A DNA stretch of 64,000 nucleotides from 38-11 sp964539975 (GTDB lineage: Bacteria > Bacillota > Clostridia > Tissierellales > Dethiosulfatibacteraceae): NCBI GenBank assembly GCA_964539975.1, contig CAZIKK010000002.1, forward strand, positions 1 to 64,000, read 5' to 3'. The notes under the pieces are model-generated. The model ran no database searches. It had not been told where the DNA came from and was given only the letters and a program-made list of their open reading frames with translations. This document shows positions 52,566-60,537 of this stretch, one piece after another (the stretch's first letter is position 1; each line of letters begins with the position of its first letter). Both the position numbers and the translations under genes were made by a program.

Positions 52566-52586
52566 AGAGCGGGTGCACCCCGCTCT
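52566..52586 (-). terminator. rpsO-pnp intergenic terminator
   Basis: AGAGCGGG / CCCGCTCT stem with a 5-nt loop, then ATTGTTTT on the minus strand. Partial read-through would feed pnp. Confidence 0.8.
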
Positions 52587-52588
52587 TG

Positions 52589-52858
52589 TTATCTTCTTAA
52601 ACCTAGTCTACTGATGATACTTCTATATCTCTCAATATCTTTCTTGTAGAGATAATTTAATAGGCCTCTTCTTTTTCCAACCATTTTTAAAAGACCTCTT
52701 CTTGAGTGATGGTCTTTTTTGTTTGACTTGAGATGCTCTGTCAAATCAATGATTTGTTTTGTCAAGATTGCAATTTGAACCTCTGGAGAACCAGTGTCCT
52801 TATCACTCAATTTGAATTCTTCAATAATACTTAGTTTTTCTTCTTTCGTCAATGCCAT
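52589..52858 (-). CDS. rpsO: 30S ribosomal protein S15
   Basis: 89 aa. LSDKDTGSPEVQIAILTKQI, LTEHLKSNKKDHHSRRGLLKMVGKRR and LNYLYKKDIERYRSIISRLGLRR are universal S15 signatures. Binds the central domain of 16S rRNA. TTGGAGGAA ribosome site. Has its own promoter and a ~80-nt leader with a stable hairpin. Confidence 0.98.
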   Translation of the reverse strand: MALTKEEKLSIIEEFKLSDKDTGSPEVQIAILTKQIIDLTEHLKSNKKDHHSRRGLLKMVGKRRGLLNYLYKKDIERYRSIISRLGLRR

Positions 52859-52891
52859 TTTTTATTCCTCCAATTTTTTTCACCAAGACCC

Positions 52892-52920
52892 ATGTATTTC
52901 GTCGAGGTTTCGAAATACAT
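52892..52920 (-). promoter_or_regulatory. rpsO leader hairpin
   Basis: Perfect 10-bp stem ATGTATTTCG / CGAAATACAT with a 9-nt loop, ~33 nt before the rpsO start and not followed by a T tract. Candidate S15 autoregulatory site (inference). Confidence 0.6.
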
Positions 52921-52939
52921 AGATAATGGAACAACTTGT

Positions 52940-52968
52940 ATTTTAACATACCTATAGATGTTTGTAAA
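52940..52968 (-). promoter_or_regulatory. rpsO promoter
   Basis: Minus strand: TTTACA (52968-52963), 17 bp, TAAAAT (52945-52940). It begins right after the ribF-like stop codon. Confidence 0.75.
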
Positions 52969-53709
52969 TTATATTTTTTCTAAAAATTCGACTATCCTTG
53001 GCGCTTTCAGCGCCTTACATTCAACTAACAAGCCTTCTTGTTGATGATCAAGAGTCAACTCACATTGTTTGCCGTCTATGTATGTCAAGTACTTCCCTGA
53101 CGGCGGATATACGAAATCATTATCAGTTAATAATATTTGATTTTCTGACAAAACCGTCATTCTATGATCTCTCAGGTCAAATCGGTAATTTTCTGTCAAC
53201 AATTCATTGGCTAATTTCAAATTGCCCTTCGAAATCAGATCTCGGATGTAAGTACTACTAATGATTTGTCCGTTTCTTCTTACAGCTTCTATAATCGTTA
53301 CTTGATAGCCGTATTTGTGACTTAAATCATTTAATACCTTTGTGTCTCCTTTTGCTTTATACCCAAACCTAAAGTTGAATCCGACTACAATGTTTTTTAT
53401 TGACAATTTCTTTACAAGTATCTCTGAAACGAACTCCTCAGGAGTCATGACTGCTGTCATGCTGTCAAGTGAAAAAAAGATAATATCATCTAATGGATAT
53501 TGTTTCAGTGAACCAATTTTCCCATGTTTTCCATAGATTTTTTTATATTTTTTAGAAATATTCGTGAATTTATCAAACTCATATTCAAACGTAATCACTT
53601 TTTTTGCTTGACCCGTTTTATTTCCTATTTCAATACACTTTCTGAAAATAGAATCATGACCTATATGTATTCCATCAAAATTTCCAATTGCAGCAGTTGT
53701 CTCGCTCAT
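52969..53709 (-). CDS. RibF-like FAD synthetase, kinase domain lost or degenerate
   Basis: 246 aa, versus ~310 for bifunctional RibF. The FMN adenylyltransferase half is clear: AAIGNFDGIHIGHDSIFRKC, then IVVGFNFRFGYKAKGD and ISSTYIRDLISKGNLKLANELL. The riboflavin kinase half should begin with a GxTxGFPTAN-type motif, which is absent; only ~75 residues remain, with a faint YPPSGKYLTYIDG resembling the NGVY strand of the kinase fold. So FMN to FAD is plausible, riboflavin to FMN is not. Position between truB and rpsO is that of ribF. No convincing ribosome site. Confidence 0.82.
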   Translation of the reverse strand: MSETTAAIGNFDGIHIGHDSIFRKCIEIGNKTGQAKKVITFEYEFDKFTNISKKYKKIYGKHGKIGSLKQYPLDDIIFFSLDSMTAVMTPEEFVSEILVKKLSIKNIVVGFNFRFGYKAKGDTKVLNDLSHKYGYQVTIIEAVRRNGQIISSTYIRDLISKGNLKLANELLTENYRFDLRDHRMTVLSENQILLTDNDFVYPPSGKYLTYIDGKQCELTLDHQQEGLLVECKALKAPRIVEFLEKI

Positions 53710-53960
53710 GCTCTCTCGTATAATCTAATTATCCTTTAATAGGCAATCGAATTATATTTTCCTTTCTTTGATTTTTTATACCATGAAGCTCATTAGCTTC
53801 TTAGCTTCGTTATAACAAGTTTAGTACTGTGAATTTATGTCTGACTTGTTAAGCCTTTACTGTTAGAAGGAGATTCAGACCACAGGTTTTTATCTTTACT
53901 GATTATTAGTTAGTTAACGCTTTAACCTTTCACTTTCGAGTTTACACGGTCAAATTTCTC
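53710..53960. other. 251-bp noncoding gap between truB and ribF-like gene
   Basis: No reading frame of note. It contains an 8-bp inverted repeat TAACAAGT / ACTTGTTA (53813-53820, 53844-53851) and a small GAAGCT / AGCTTC repeat cluster around 53784-53808. No FMN riboswitch motif, tRNA or clear terminator was recognised. It is much longer than any other gap in this otherwise tight operon. Confidence 0.6.
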
Positions 53961-54836
53961 CTATATCAGTAGTTTTCTCATCTTAACAATATTTTTATCT
54001 TTTACTTCTCCAATGCCCCATAACGTTGATTGATCATCCAAGATAAAAAACAGATCCTCTCTGGTTAATCCATGGTTGATTTCTATACTCATACCATTCC
54101 TCAGTTTTATTATTTGTTCCTCAACAAACGTGATTTTTTTGAAGCCTAAAACCTTTTCTGGTGAAGTTAAAAAAAGATTGTTGCGATGTGTGATCATATC
54201 TTCTAATTCGGTCAAAGTATAAGAATCCTCAATCTTTAAACCTTTTGACTCAGTTCTTATAAGCCATGACATGCAAGCATATGTCCCTAAAGCAAGGCCT
54301 ATATCATTACAAAGCGTTCTTATATAAGTTCCTTTTGATACATGTGTTTTAAAAGTCAGCTTAGGGAAATCATACGTTATCAATTCAATGGATTTAATGT
54401 TAATTACTCGAGATTTCACTTCTATCTCTTGGCCTTTTCTTGCATACTCATATAACTTTTTACCATTTATTTTTAATGCAGAATACATTGGTGGTGCTTG
54501 AAGGCTCTCACCAAGAAAGCTCTTCAATACGCTTTTAACGACCGATTCATCGATTTTCTTCAAATGCCTATCTCTGTGAACAATGGCTCCATAGCTATCG
54601 TATGTATCCGTCCGGATACCTAAAGTTGCCTCACACATATATACTTTGTCAGAATTCAAAAGGTACTCAGAGAGTCTTGTTGATTTTCCAATGCAAATAG
54701 GCAATACGCCTGCAGCATTTGGGTCCAATGTCCCGCTATGTCCTACTTTCTTAATGCCGGTTATTCGCCTAATTCTGGCAACCACATCGTGAGAGGTCAT
54801 ACCTGTGGGCTTTAAAACATTAATAATTCCATTCAT
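53961..54836 (-). CDS. truB: tRNA pseudouridine(55) synthase
   Basis: 291 aa. NGIINVLKPTGMTSHDVVARIRR and VGHSGTLDPNAAGVLPICIG (catalytic Asp), then MYSALKINGKKLYEYARKG and SKGTYIRTLCNDIG in family form. Start at 54836 has GGAGAA upstream; an upstream in-frame codon at 54881 lies inside nrnA. Confidence 0.96.
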   Translation of the reverse strand: MNGIINVLKPTGMTSHDVVARIRRITGIKKVGHSGTLDPNAAGVLPICIGKSTRLSEYLLNSDKVYMCEATLGIRTDTYDSYGAIVHRDRHLKKIDESVVKSVLKSFLGESLQAPPMYSALKINGKKLYEYARKGQEIEVKSRVINIKSIELITYDFPKLTFKTHVSKGTYIRTLCNDIGLALGTYACMSWLIRTESKGLKIEDSYTLTELEDMITHRNNLFLTSPEKVLGFKKITFVEEQIIKLRNGMSIEINHGLTREDLFFILDDQSTLWGIGEVKDKNIVKMRKLLI

Positions 54837-54837
54837 A

Positions 54838-55827
54838 TCATTCTCCAAAGAGATTCTGAAACGCTTTAAGCACAGTTTCAATACTCATTGCTAAATTGCA
54901 TTCCAAGTTGAATCCTGCTGCTCTTGGGTGGCCGCCACCGCCAAACTCTGAGCTTATTTCTGATACATTTACCTGCCCTTTAGAACGCAAACTGACCTTT
55001 GTCTTGTCAGTTCCCACTTCTTTAATCAGACAAGCTACCTGTACGCCTTTTATATCACGTATTGTCTCAACAACACCGTCAATATCCTTCATTTTTATTT
55101 GGTGGTCTTCTAAGAGCTGTCTTTCAATTATCGCAAGGGACAGCCTCCCTCCAAAATAGAAGGCAACATTTGATTGGATTTTTGATTTTGCTTGATACAC
55201 TGCCTGAATTTCACTTCCATAAATATGGCTTGCTATCTCGCTAAAAAGAATCCCCATATCCATCATTTCTGCAGCATAGCGCATCGTTTTTGGCGAGGTG
55301 TTGTTATAGGTGAATTTCCCAGTATCTGTAAGTATGGCTGTGTATAGTCCTTCAGCAGATTTTGGTGAAATCTGCATATCGAGGATCTGCGCTAACTCAT
55401 ATACTAGCTCACCTGTAGAACTAGCGCTCGGATCAATCAAATTGATCTCACAAAATCCTTTATTAGTTACGTGATGATCAATACACACTGTGACCTTAGC
55501 TTGGTTAAAAACAGCATTCATTATCCCAATGCGATTCAAATCACTCGCATCCAATACAAATACAACATCATATATATCATCCGATGGAGTAGATCTTATT
55601 GTTGATATATCAGAAAGGAACTTGAAAGAATCTGGAATCTCACCTTCTACGTACCCCTCAATAACTTTCCCATCTTTCCCATATTGCTCATACAATATTT
55701 GTCTCCATCCTAACAAAGACCCTAAACAATCTCCATCAGGGTCTTTGTGAGCTATTATCGCAATATTTTTCGATTGCTTTATTATTTGGTTAATTATGTT
55801 TACATAATTTTTATTATGCCTACTCAT
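54838..55827 (-). CDS. nrnA: DHH phosphoesterase (oligoribonuclease/pAp phosphatase)
   Basis: 329 aa. DHH motifs: IAHKDPDGDCLGSLLGW, VVFVLDASDLNRIG, CIDHHVTN; DHHA1 domain with GGGHPRAAGF. NrnA family degrades nanoRNAs and dephosphorylates pAp. It overlaps rbfA by 4 nt. Normal clostridial position between rbfA and truB. Confidence 0.95.
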   Translation of the reverse strand: MSRHNKNYVNIINQIIKQSKNIAIIAHKDPDGDCLGSLLGWRQILYEQYGKDGKVIEGYVEGEIPDSFKFLSDISTIRSTPSDDIYDVVFVLDASDLNRIGIMNAVFNQAKVTVCIDHHVTNKGFCEINLIDPSASSTGELVYELAQILDMQISPKSAEGLYTAILTDTGKFTYNNTSPKTMRYAAEMMDMGILFSEIASHIYGSEIQAVYQAKSKIQSNVAFYFGGRLSLAIIERQLLEDHQIKMKDIDGVVETIRDIKGVQVACLIKEVGTDKTKVSLRSKGQVNVSEISSEFGGGGHPRAAGFNLECNLAMSIETVLKAFQNLFGE

Positions 55828-56186
55828 TCTTTGTCTGTTCCTTTGTTTTGGATGTCTCTAAGCAATTCATTGATTCTCATGCTGTTTTCAATTCCTTCAT
55901 CCAAAACAAATTGTATTTCAGGCGTATGTCTTGTCGGCAGTGTATTGCTCAATTCTTTTCTGACATAACCTTTTGCATTGTTTAATATGTCTATAGATGT
56001 GGCTCTCTCTTCTTCAGATCCAATAATAGATGCGTAAACCTTTGCAAATTTCATATCTTCAGTTATTCTTACTTCTGTAATTGACAATTGGTCACTCAAC
56101 CTTGGATCTTTGATGTGCCGCATGATGATAAGGCTCAAATGTCTCTTGATGTCTTCTTCTAATCTCTTTTTCTTTTTTATATTCAT
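55824..56186 (-). CDS. rbfA: Ribosome-binding factor A
   Basis: 120 aa. KH-like fold: RLEEDIKRHLSLIIMRHIKDPRL, LSITEVRITEDMKFAKVYASI, LNNAKGYVRKELSNTLPTRHTPEIQFVLDEGIENSMRI in the family form. 30S maturation and cold adaptation factor. Four bp after infB. Confidence 0.96.
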   Translation of the reverse strand: MNIKKKKRLEEDIKRHLSLIIMRHIKDPRLSDQLSITEVRITEDMKFAKVYASIIGSEEERATSIDILNNAKGYVRKELSNTLPTRHTPEIQFVLDEGIENSMRINELLRDIQNKGTDKE

Positions 56187-56190
56187 TTTC

Positions 56191-58341
56191 TCACCTTTTT
56201 ATCTCTTCCATTATGTAGGCCTCTATGATATCTCCTTCTTTTACGTCATTGAATCGATCAATACCTAATCCACATTCATACCCTGTTGCCACTTCAGAAG
56301 CATCATCTTTAAATCGCTTAAGAGAATGTATATCTCCTTCATGAATAACTATTTCATTTCTAAGAAGCCTTACTTTGGATTTTCTTGTGATTTTCCCTTG
56401 TGTGACATATAGTCCTGCAACCGTACCAATATTTGGAACTTTAAAAGTGGCTCTCACCTCAGCTCTACCTTGTAGGACTTCTTTGAATTCTGGTGCCAAC
56501 ATTCCTTTAACAGCTGCTTCAATATCCTCAATCGCATGGTATATTACACGATAAGTTCTAATATCAACATCTTCTTGTTTAGCAAGTTCAATCGCTCCAC
56601 TTGTTGGTCGAACATTAAAGCCTATCACGATAGCATTCGAAGCCGAGGCTAACATGATGTCAGTTTCGTTGATTCCTCCAACACCACCGTGTATCGTGTT
56701 TACTTTAACTTCTTTGATGCTGAGTTTCTCCAAAGATTGTTTAACCGCTTCTATTGATCCCTTGACATCTGCTTTTACTATTAGATTCAGATCTTGAATC
56801 TCACCAGATTGTATCCGGCTAAACAAATCATCCAACGATACTTTTGCGCCAGATTTATTGACTTCATCCTTATGTTTGCGTTTTAATTTTTCAACCATGT
56901 CTTTTGCAAACTTTTCATCTTTTACCGAATACAGAATATCTCCGGCTTCAGGCACTTCAGATAATCCAGTTATTTCGACAGGTATGGAGGGCCCCGCCAT
57001 ATTAATCCTTTTTCCTCTGCTGTTGACCATGACTCTAATTTTCCCATACGATGTTCCTGTTATGACGAAGTCACCTTTTTTTAGAGTGCCTTTTTCAATT
57101 AACACCGTTGCAACAGGTCCTCTTCCTTTGTCGAGGTTTGCTTCGATGATTGTCCCTTTTGCCAATCTATTGGGGTTCGCTTTTAACTCCTCAACTTCAG
57201 CAACCAATAAAATCATATCTAGTAACTCTTCAATGCCTGTTTTCTTTAAAGCGGAAACGCCAACACAAATTGTGTCGCCACCCCAATCTTCAGGAACAAG
57301 GTTGTGCTCTGAAAGTTCTTGTTTAACTCGATCAATATTAATGTTTGGCTTGTCAATCTTGTTAATCGCTACAATTATTGGCACCTCTGCAGCTTTGGCA
57401 TGATTGATTGCTTCAACTGTTTGAGGCATAATCCCATCATCTGCAGCTACAACAAGTATGGCGATATCTGTCACTTTTGCACCACGGGATCTCATAGATG
57501 TAAAAGCTTCATGACCAGGAGTGTCTAAGAATGTGATGGCTTTTCCTTGAACCTCTATTACCGATGCTCCAATATGTTGCGTAATACCTCCTGCTTCTCC
57601 ACTAGTAATCCGTGTATTTCGTATTGCATCCAACAAAGAAGTCTTTCCGTGATCTACATGTCCCATCACTGTCACGATGGGTGGTCTTGTTACTAAGTCT
57701 TTCTCATCATCTTCTGCATCGAATTCCATTTCCATTATTTCTGTGTCATCTTCTTCTTCTTTTTTCTCAAGAGTGATCGACATTTCTTCGGCAATCAAAT
57801 AAGCCGTCTCAAAATCAATTTCTTGGTTAAGATTAGCCATGACACCATTCTGTATCAATTTTGTTATCAAAGCATTCACGGGTAAGTCTAGTAGTTCTGC
57901 TAATTCCTTCACAACAACTGTCTCGCCAATACGATAGTCTTTTTCTTCTTCTATCTCTTTCGGTCTTTTATATTGTTGTTTTTTTCCTTTTTCTTTTTTC
58001 TGCAAACTCCGTCTAGGCCTGGGCGCTCTTTTTTCTTCAACTGCTTTTTCCTCCCCGCCTTTTTTAGATGTTTTTTTCTTTCTATCGTCTTTCTCGCTTT
58101 TTTTCTGTTCTGATTTGTTCTTGGGCTTGTCCGCTGTCTTCGTGCCTTTCTTGTTTTCCACCACCGCTTTGGTTTTGTTTTCATGGGTTTTCAAAAAAAG
58201 CTTTTGAATCCTAGCTGCATCTAACTCACTTACAGAGCTCATGTGATTCTTGATCCCTTCAATCCCTAGTTCCATTTCTGCGGCTTTAATGATTTCTTTA
58301 CTCGTTACTTTTAATAGTTTTGATAGTTCATATATTCTCAC
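56191..58341 (-). CDS. infB: Translation initiation factor IF-2
   Basis: 716 aa. N-terminal helical domain (RIYELSKLLKVTSKEIIKAA), a Lys/Glu-rich linker (~55-135), second IF2N domain, then the GTPase: GHVDHGKTSLLDAIR, DTPGHEAF, NKIDKP; domains II-IV follow. Recruits fMet-tRNA. GTG start at 58341 with GGAGGTG upstream. Confidence 0.98.
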   Translation of the reverse strand: MRIYELSKLLKVTSKEIIKAAEMELGIEGIKNHMSSVSELDAARIQKLFLKTHENKTKAVVENKKGTKTADKPKNKSEQKKSEKDDRKKKTSKKGGEEKAVEEKRAPRPRRSLQKKEKGKKQQYKRPKEIEEEKDYRIGETVVVKELAELLDLPVNALITKLIQNGVMANLNQEIDFETAYLIAEEMSITLEKKEEEDDTEIMEMEFDAEDDEKDLVTRPPIVTVMGHVDHGKTSLLDAIRNTRITSGEAGGITQHIGASVIEVQGKAITFLDTPGHEAFTSMRSRGAKVTDIAILVVAADDGIMPQTVEAINHAKAAEVPIIVAINKIDKPNINIDRVKQELSEHNLVPEDWGGDTICVGVSALKKTGIEELLDMILLVAEVEELKANPNRLAKGTIIEANLDKGRGPVATVLIEKGTLKKGDFVITGTSYGKIRVMVNSRGKRINMAGPSIPVEITGLSEVPEAGDILYSVKDEKFAKDMVEKLKRKHKDEVNKSGAKVSLDDLFSRIQSGEIQDLNLIVKADVKGSIEAVKQSLEKLSIKEVKVNTIHGGVGGINETDIMLASASNAIVIGFNVRPTSGAIELAKQEDVDIRTYRVIYHAIEDIEAAVKGMLAPEFKEVLQGRAEVRATFKVPNIGTVAGLYVTQGKITRKSKVRLLRNEIVIHEGDIHSLKRFKDDASEVATGYECGLGIDRFNDVKEGDIIEAYIMEEIKR

Positions 58342-58352
58342 TATGGCACCTC

Positions 58353-58652
58353 CTACTTTGACTGTTTTACAACATATTCAGCCATGTTTCTATCTTTTAT
58401 GCCGACGAAACTGACTTCTAATCTATTTAAAATCCTTCCTAGCTCTTCTTTCGAACTAAATTCCAGATAATTTGTTTCTTGTTTCTCACAATAGAAAATC
58501 ATATTCTGTTTGCCTTTATCTGATGCATCTTTAGCTATAATGACAAGAGGAATTCGGTTTTTTTTCAAATGAGTTGTCAGCGCATCAAACCCCACAATCA
58601 ATTTCCCGCTTTTCCTTGCCAGTCCTAACATTCCAATAACTTTATTCGTCAC
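58353..58652 (-). CDS. L7Ae-family ribosomal protein (YlxQ)
   Basis: 99 aa. L7Ae/L30e fold: MLGLARKSGKLIVGFDAL, PLVIIAKDASDKGKQNM and VSFVGIKDRNMAEYV. Family members bind kink-turn RNA. Bacillus YlxQ holds the same place between ylxR and infB. GTG start. It overlaps rnpM by 11 nt. Confidence 0.92.
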   Translation of the reverse strand: MTNKVIGMLGLARKSGKLIVGFDALTTHLKKNRIPLVIIAKDASDKGKQNMIFYCEKQETNYLEFSSKEELGRILNRLEVSFVGIKDRNMAEYVVKQSK

Positions 58653-58911
58653 TTTCTAACACCTGCATCATTTGGTCATATATCTCCTGAGAGATTTCAC
58701 ATTCAAAAGTTCTGTTTAGTCTTTTTGACTTGTATGCTTTTTCGTAACATGAAACATTTCTGCAAATATACGCACCTCTTCCATTGGCTTTGCCTTTTAA
58801 GTCGATGAATATCTCTCCTTCTTTGTTCTTAACAACTCTAATCAATTCTTTTTTTGGGAAACTTTCACTACACCCAAGGCATTTCCTCATGGGCATTTTC
58901 TTTTTACTCAT
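58642..58911 (-). CDS. rnpM: RNase P modulator RnpM (YlxR)
   Basis: 89 aa. MRKCLGCSESFPKKELIRVV and GRGAYICRNVSCYEKAYKSKRLNRTF are the DUF448/YlxR signatures. YlxR was renamed RnpM after it was shown to bind and modulate RNase P RNA. Start at 58911; GTG at 58920 in the same frame is an alternative. It overlaps the nusA stop. Confidence 0.92.
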   Translation of the reverse strand: MSKKKMPMRKCLGCSESFPKKELIRVVKNKEGEIFIDLKGKANGRGAYICRNVSCYEKAYKSKRLNRTFECEISQEIYDQMMQVLESDE

Positions 58912-59968
58912 GCTCCTCACCCTTTTTCAAGTTTTCATATTGAGATTCGTTTTTTATGTCAATCTTCCAACCTGTGAGTTTTGCAGCTAAGCGTGCGTTC
59001 TGACCTTCTTTTCCAATTGCTAAGGATAATTGATAATCAGGAACAACCACCAATGCGCTTTTTGTTTTCTCATTGATTTCAACTTTTGTGGCCGTTGCTG
59101 GGCTTAAGCTGTTGGAAATGAATTTTTCAGGTTCTTTGTTAAATACTATAATATCTATTTTTTCTCCGTTAATTTCATCCACTACTGCCTTCACCCTGGT
59201 TCCTTTATTGCCTACACATGATCCCACAGGATCCACATTCTCATCATTAGTCATAACGGCAATTTTTGATCTTGAGCCAGCTTCTCTTGATATGCTGATA
59301 ATGTCGATCACACCATCATATATTTCAGGCACCTCCAACTCAAAAAGTCGTTTCACAAAATTTGGGTGTGTTCTTGAAAGTGTAATATTAGCCCCTTTGC
59401 TTGTATTTTTGACATCTAAAATTACCGCCTTCAGTCGATCACCTTGTCTAAACGATTCGCCTGGAATCAATTCTCCTTCAGTGATAATACCTTCCACTTT
59501 GCCAAGATTGACAAATATGTTATTCTTGCTGATTCTTTGAATAACGCCTGTCACAATTTCACTTTCTCTTCCATGAAATTCTTCATAAATGTTTTCTCGT
59601 TCTGCTTCTCTGATTTTTTGTAGAATCACTTGCCTGGATGTCTGTGCAGCAATTCTGCCAAATTCTTCTTTAGGTTTGACCTGAATTCTTACCATATCTC
59701 CAACCATGAATTTTGAGTCGATTGACTTCGCCTCTTCTATTGTGATTTCCAACATTTCATCTTCAATGGTTTCTACCACAAGTTTTTCATAGTACACTTT
59801 GTATTCGCCTGTTGCCATATCAATGGCGACTTTTAGATTGCCAGCTTTACCATAATTTTTCTTAAAACCTGAAATAAGCGCCGTTTCAATCGCTTCAATC
59901 ACAACATCTTTAGAAATGCCTTTTTCCTTCTCCAATTCTTCAATCGCCCTTATGAAATCTTTGTTCAT
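58904..59968 (-). CDS. nusA: Transcription factor NusA
   Basis: 354 aa. N-terminal RNA-polymerase-binding domain (MNKDFIRAIEELEKEKGISKD), S1 (VTGVIQRISKNNIFVNLGKVEG), two KH domains (DPVGSCVGNKGTRVKAVVDEINGEKIDII in family form; LAIGKEGQNARLAAKLTGWKIDI). Pausing, termination and antitermination. The short Gram-positive form without acidic repeats. Start at 59968 has GGAGGAG upstream. Confidence 0.97.
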   Translation of the reverse strand: MNKDFIRAIEELEKEKGISKDVVIEAIETALISGFKKNYGKAGNLKVAIDMATGEYKVYYEKLVVETIEDEMLEITIEEAKSIDSKFMVGDMVRIQVKPKEEFGRIAAQTSRQVILQKIREAERENIYEEFHGRESEIVTGVIQRISKNNIFVNLGKVEGIITEGELIPGESFRQGDRLKAVILDVKNTSKGANITLSRTHPNFVKRLFELEVPEIYDGVIDIISISREAGSRSKIAVMTNDENVDPVGSCVGNKGTRVKAVVDEINGEKIDIIVFNKEPEKFISNSLSPATATKVEINEKTKSALVVVPDYQLSLAIGKEGQNARLAAKLTGWKIDIKNESQYENLKKGEEHE

Positions 59969-59979
59969 TTTCTCCTCCA

Positions 59980-60441
59980 TCAAAACACTACTGCTTTGTT
60001 TATTTTTGCAATGTTCTTTCTATCAATTGTTAATACTTCTCCAGAAATATCAATGGTTATACTCTCTTCATCGTACTGCACCAAGACACCTGTGAATTGT
60101 TTTGCATTCAACATCTTACTGTAAAGCTTTACTTCAACATTCTCTCCCTTGTTTCTTCCATAATCTTCTTCACTTTTGAAAGGACGATCTATGCCAGGTG
60201 ATGAAACCTCAAGATGATAGGGTGTTTCAATGGGGTCAGCTTGATCTAGCAACACACTCATTTTTCGACTGATATCTGCGCAATCATCTAAACTTACACC
60301 TGCTGGTTTGTCAATTAACACTCTCAAAACATCTATACCACTTTCCTTGACTAATTCCACATCAACAATTTCTATGACGGTTCCTTCAACTGATTGTTTT
60401 CCCAGTTCCCAGACCATATCTAATAAATCTTTTCTACTCAT
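59980..60441 (-). CDS. rimP: Ribosome maturation factor RimP
   Basis: 153 aa. LRVLIDKPAGVSLDDCADISRKMSVLLD and YHLEVSSPGIDRPFKSEEDYGRNKG (family signature) are seen. 30S maturation. Start at 60441 has CCGGAGGAGC upstream; a longer in-frame extension to 60483 covers the leader hairpin and is unlikely. Confidence 0.95.
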   Translation of the reverse strand: MSRKDLLDMVWELGKQSVEGTVIEIVDVELVKESGIDVLRVLIDKPAGVSLDDCADISRKMSVLLDQADPIETPYHLEVSSPGIDRPFKSEEDYGRNKGENVEVKLYSKMLNAKQFTGVLVQYDEESITIDISGEVLTIDRKNIAKINKAVVF

Positions 60442-60466
60442 ATAAAGCTCCTCCGGACAATTAGAA

Positions 60467-60486
60467 AGAGTGGGAACTCCCACTCT
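60467..60486. terminator. Hairpin between polC and rimP
   Basis: AGAGTGGG / CCCACTCT stem with a 4-nt loop (60467-60474, 60479-60486), followed on the minus strand by TTCTAATTG. It ends polC or acts as an attenuator in the rimP leader. Confidence 0.65.
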
Positions 60487-60537
60487 TATCGGCCAATTTC
60501 TTTGTTCATCGCATTATACCATATCTTTCTAAATATT

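Noticed and set aside
53680..53735. Second leaderless gene (ribF-like) with a -10 close to its ATG
   Set aside because: The candidate -10 (TTATAC) matches only two consensus positions.
53710..53960. FMN riboswitch upstream of the ribF-like gene
   Set aside because: The conserved RFN-element blocks are absent.
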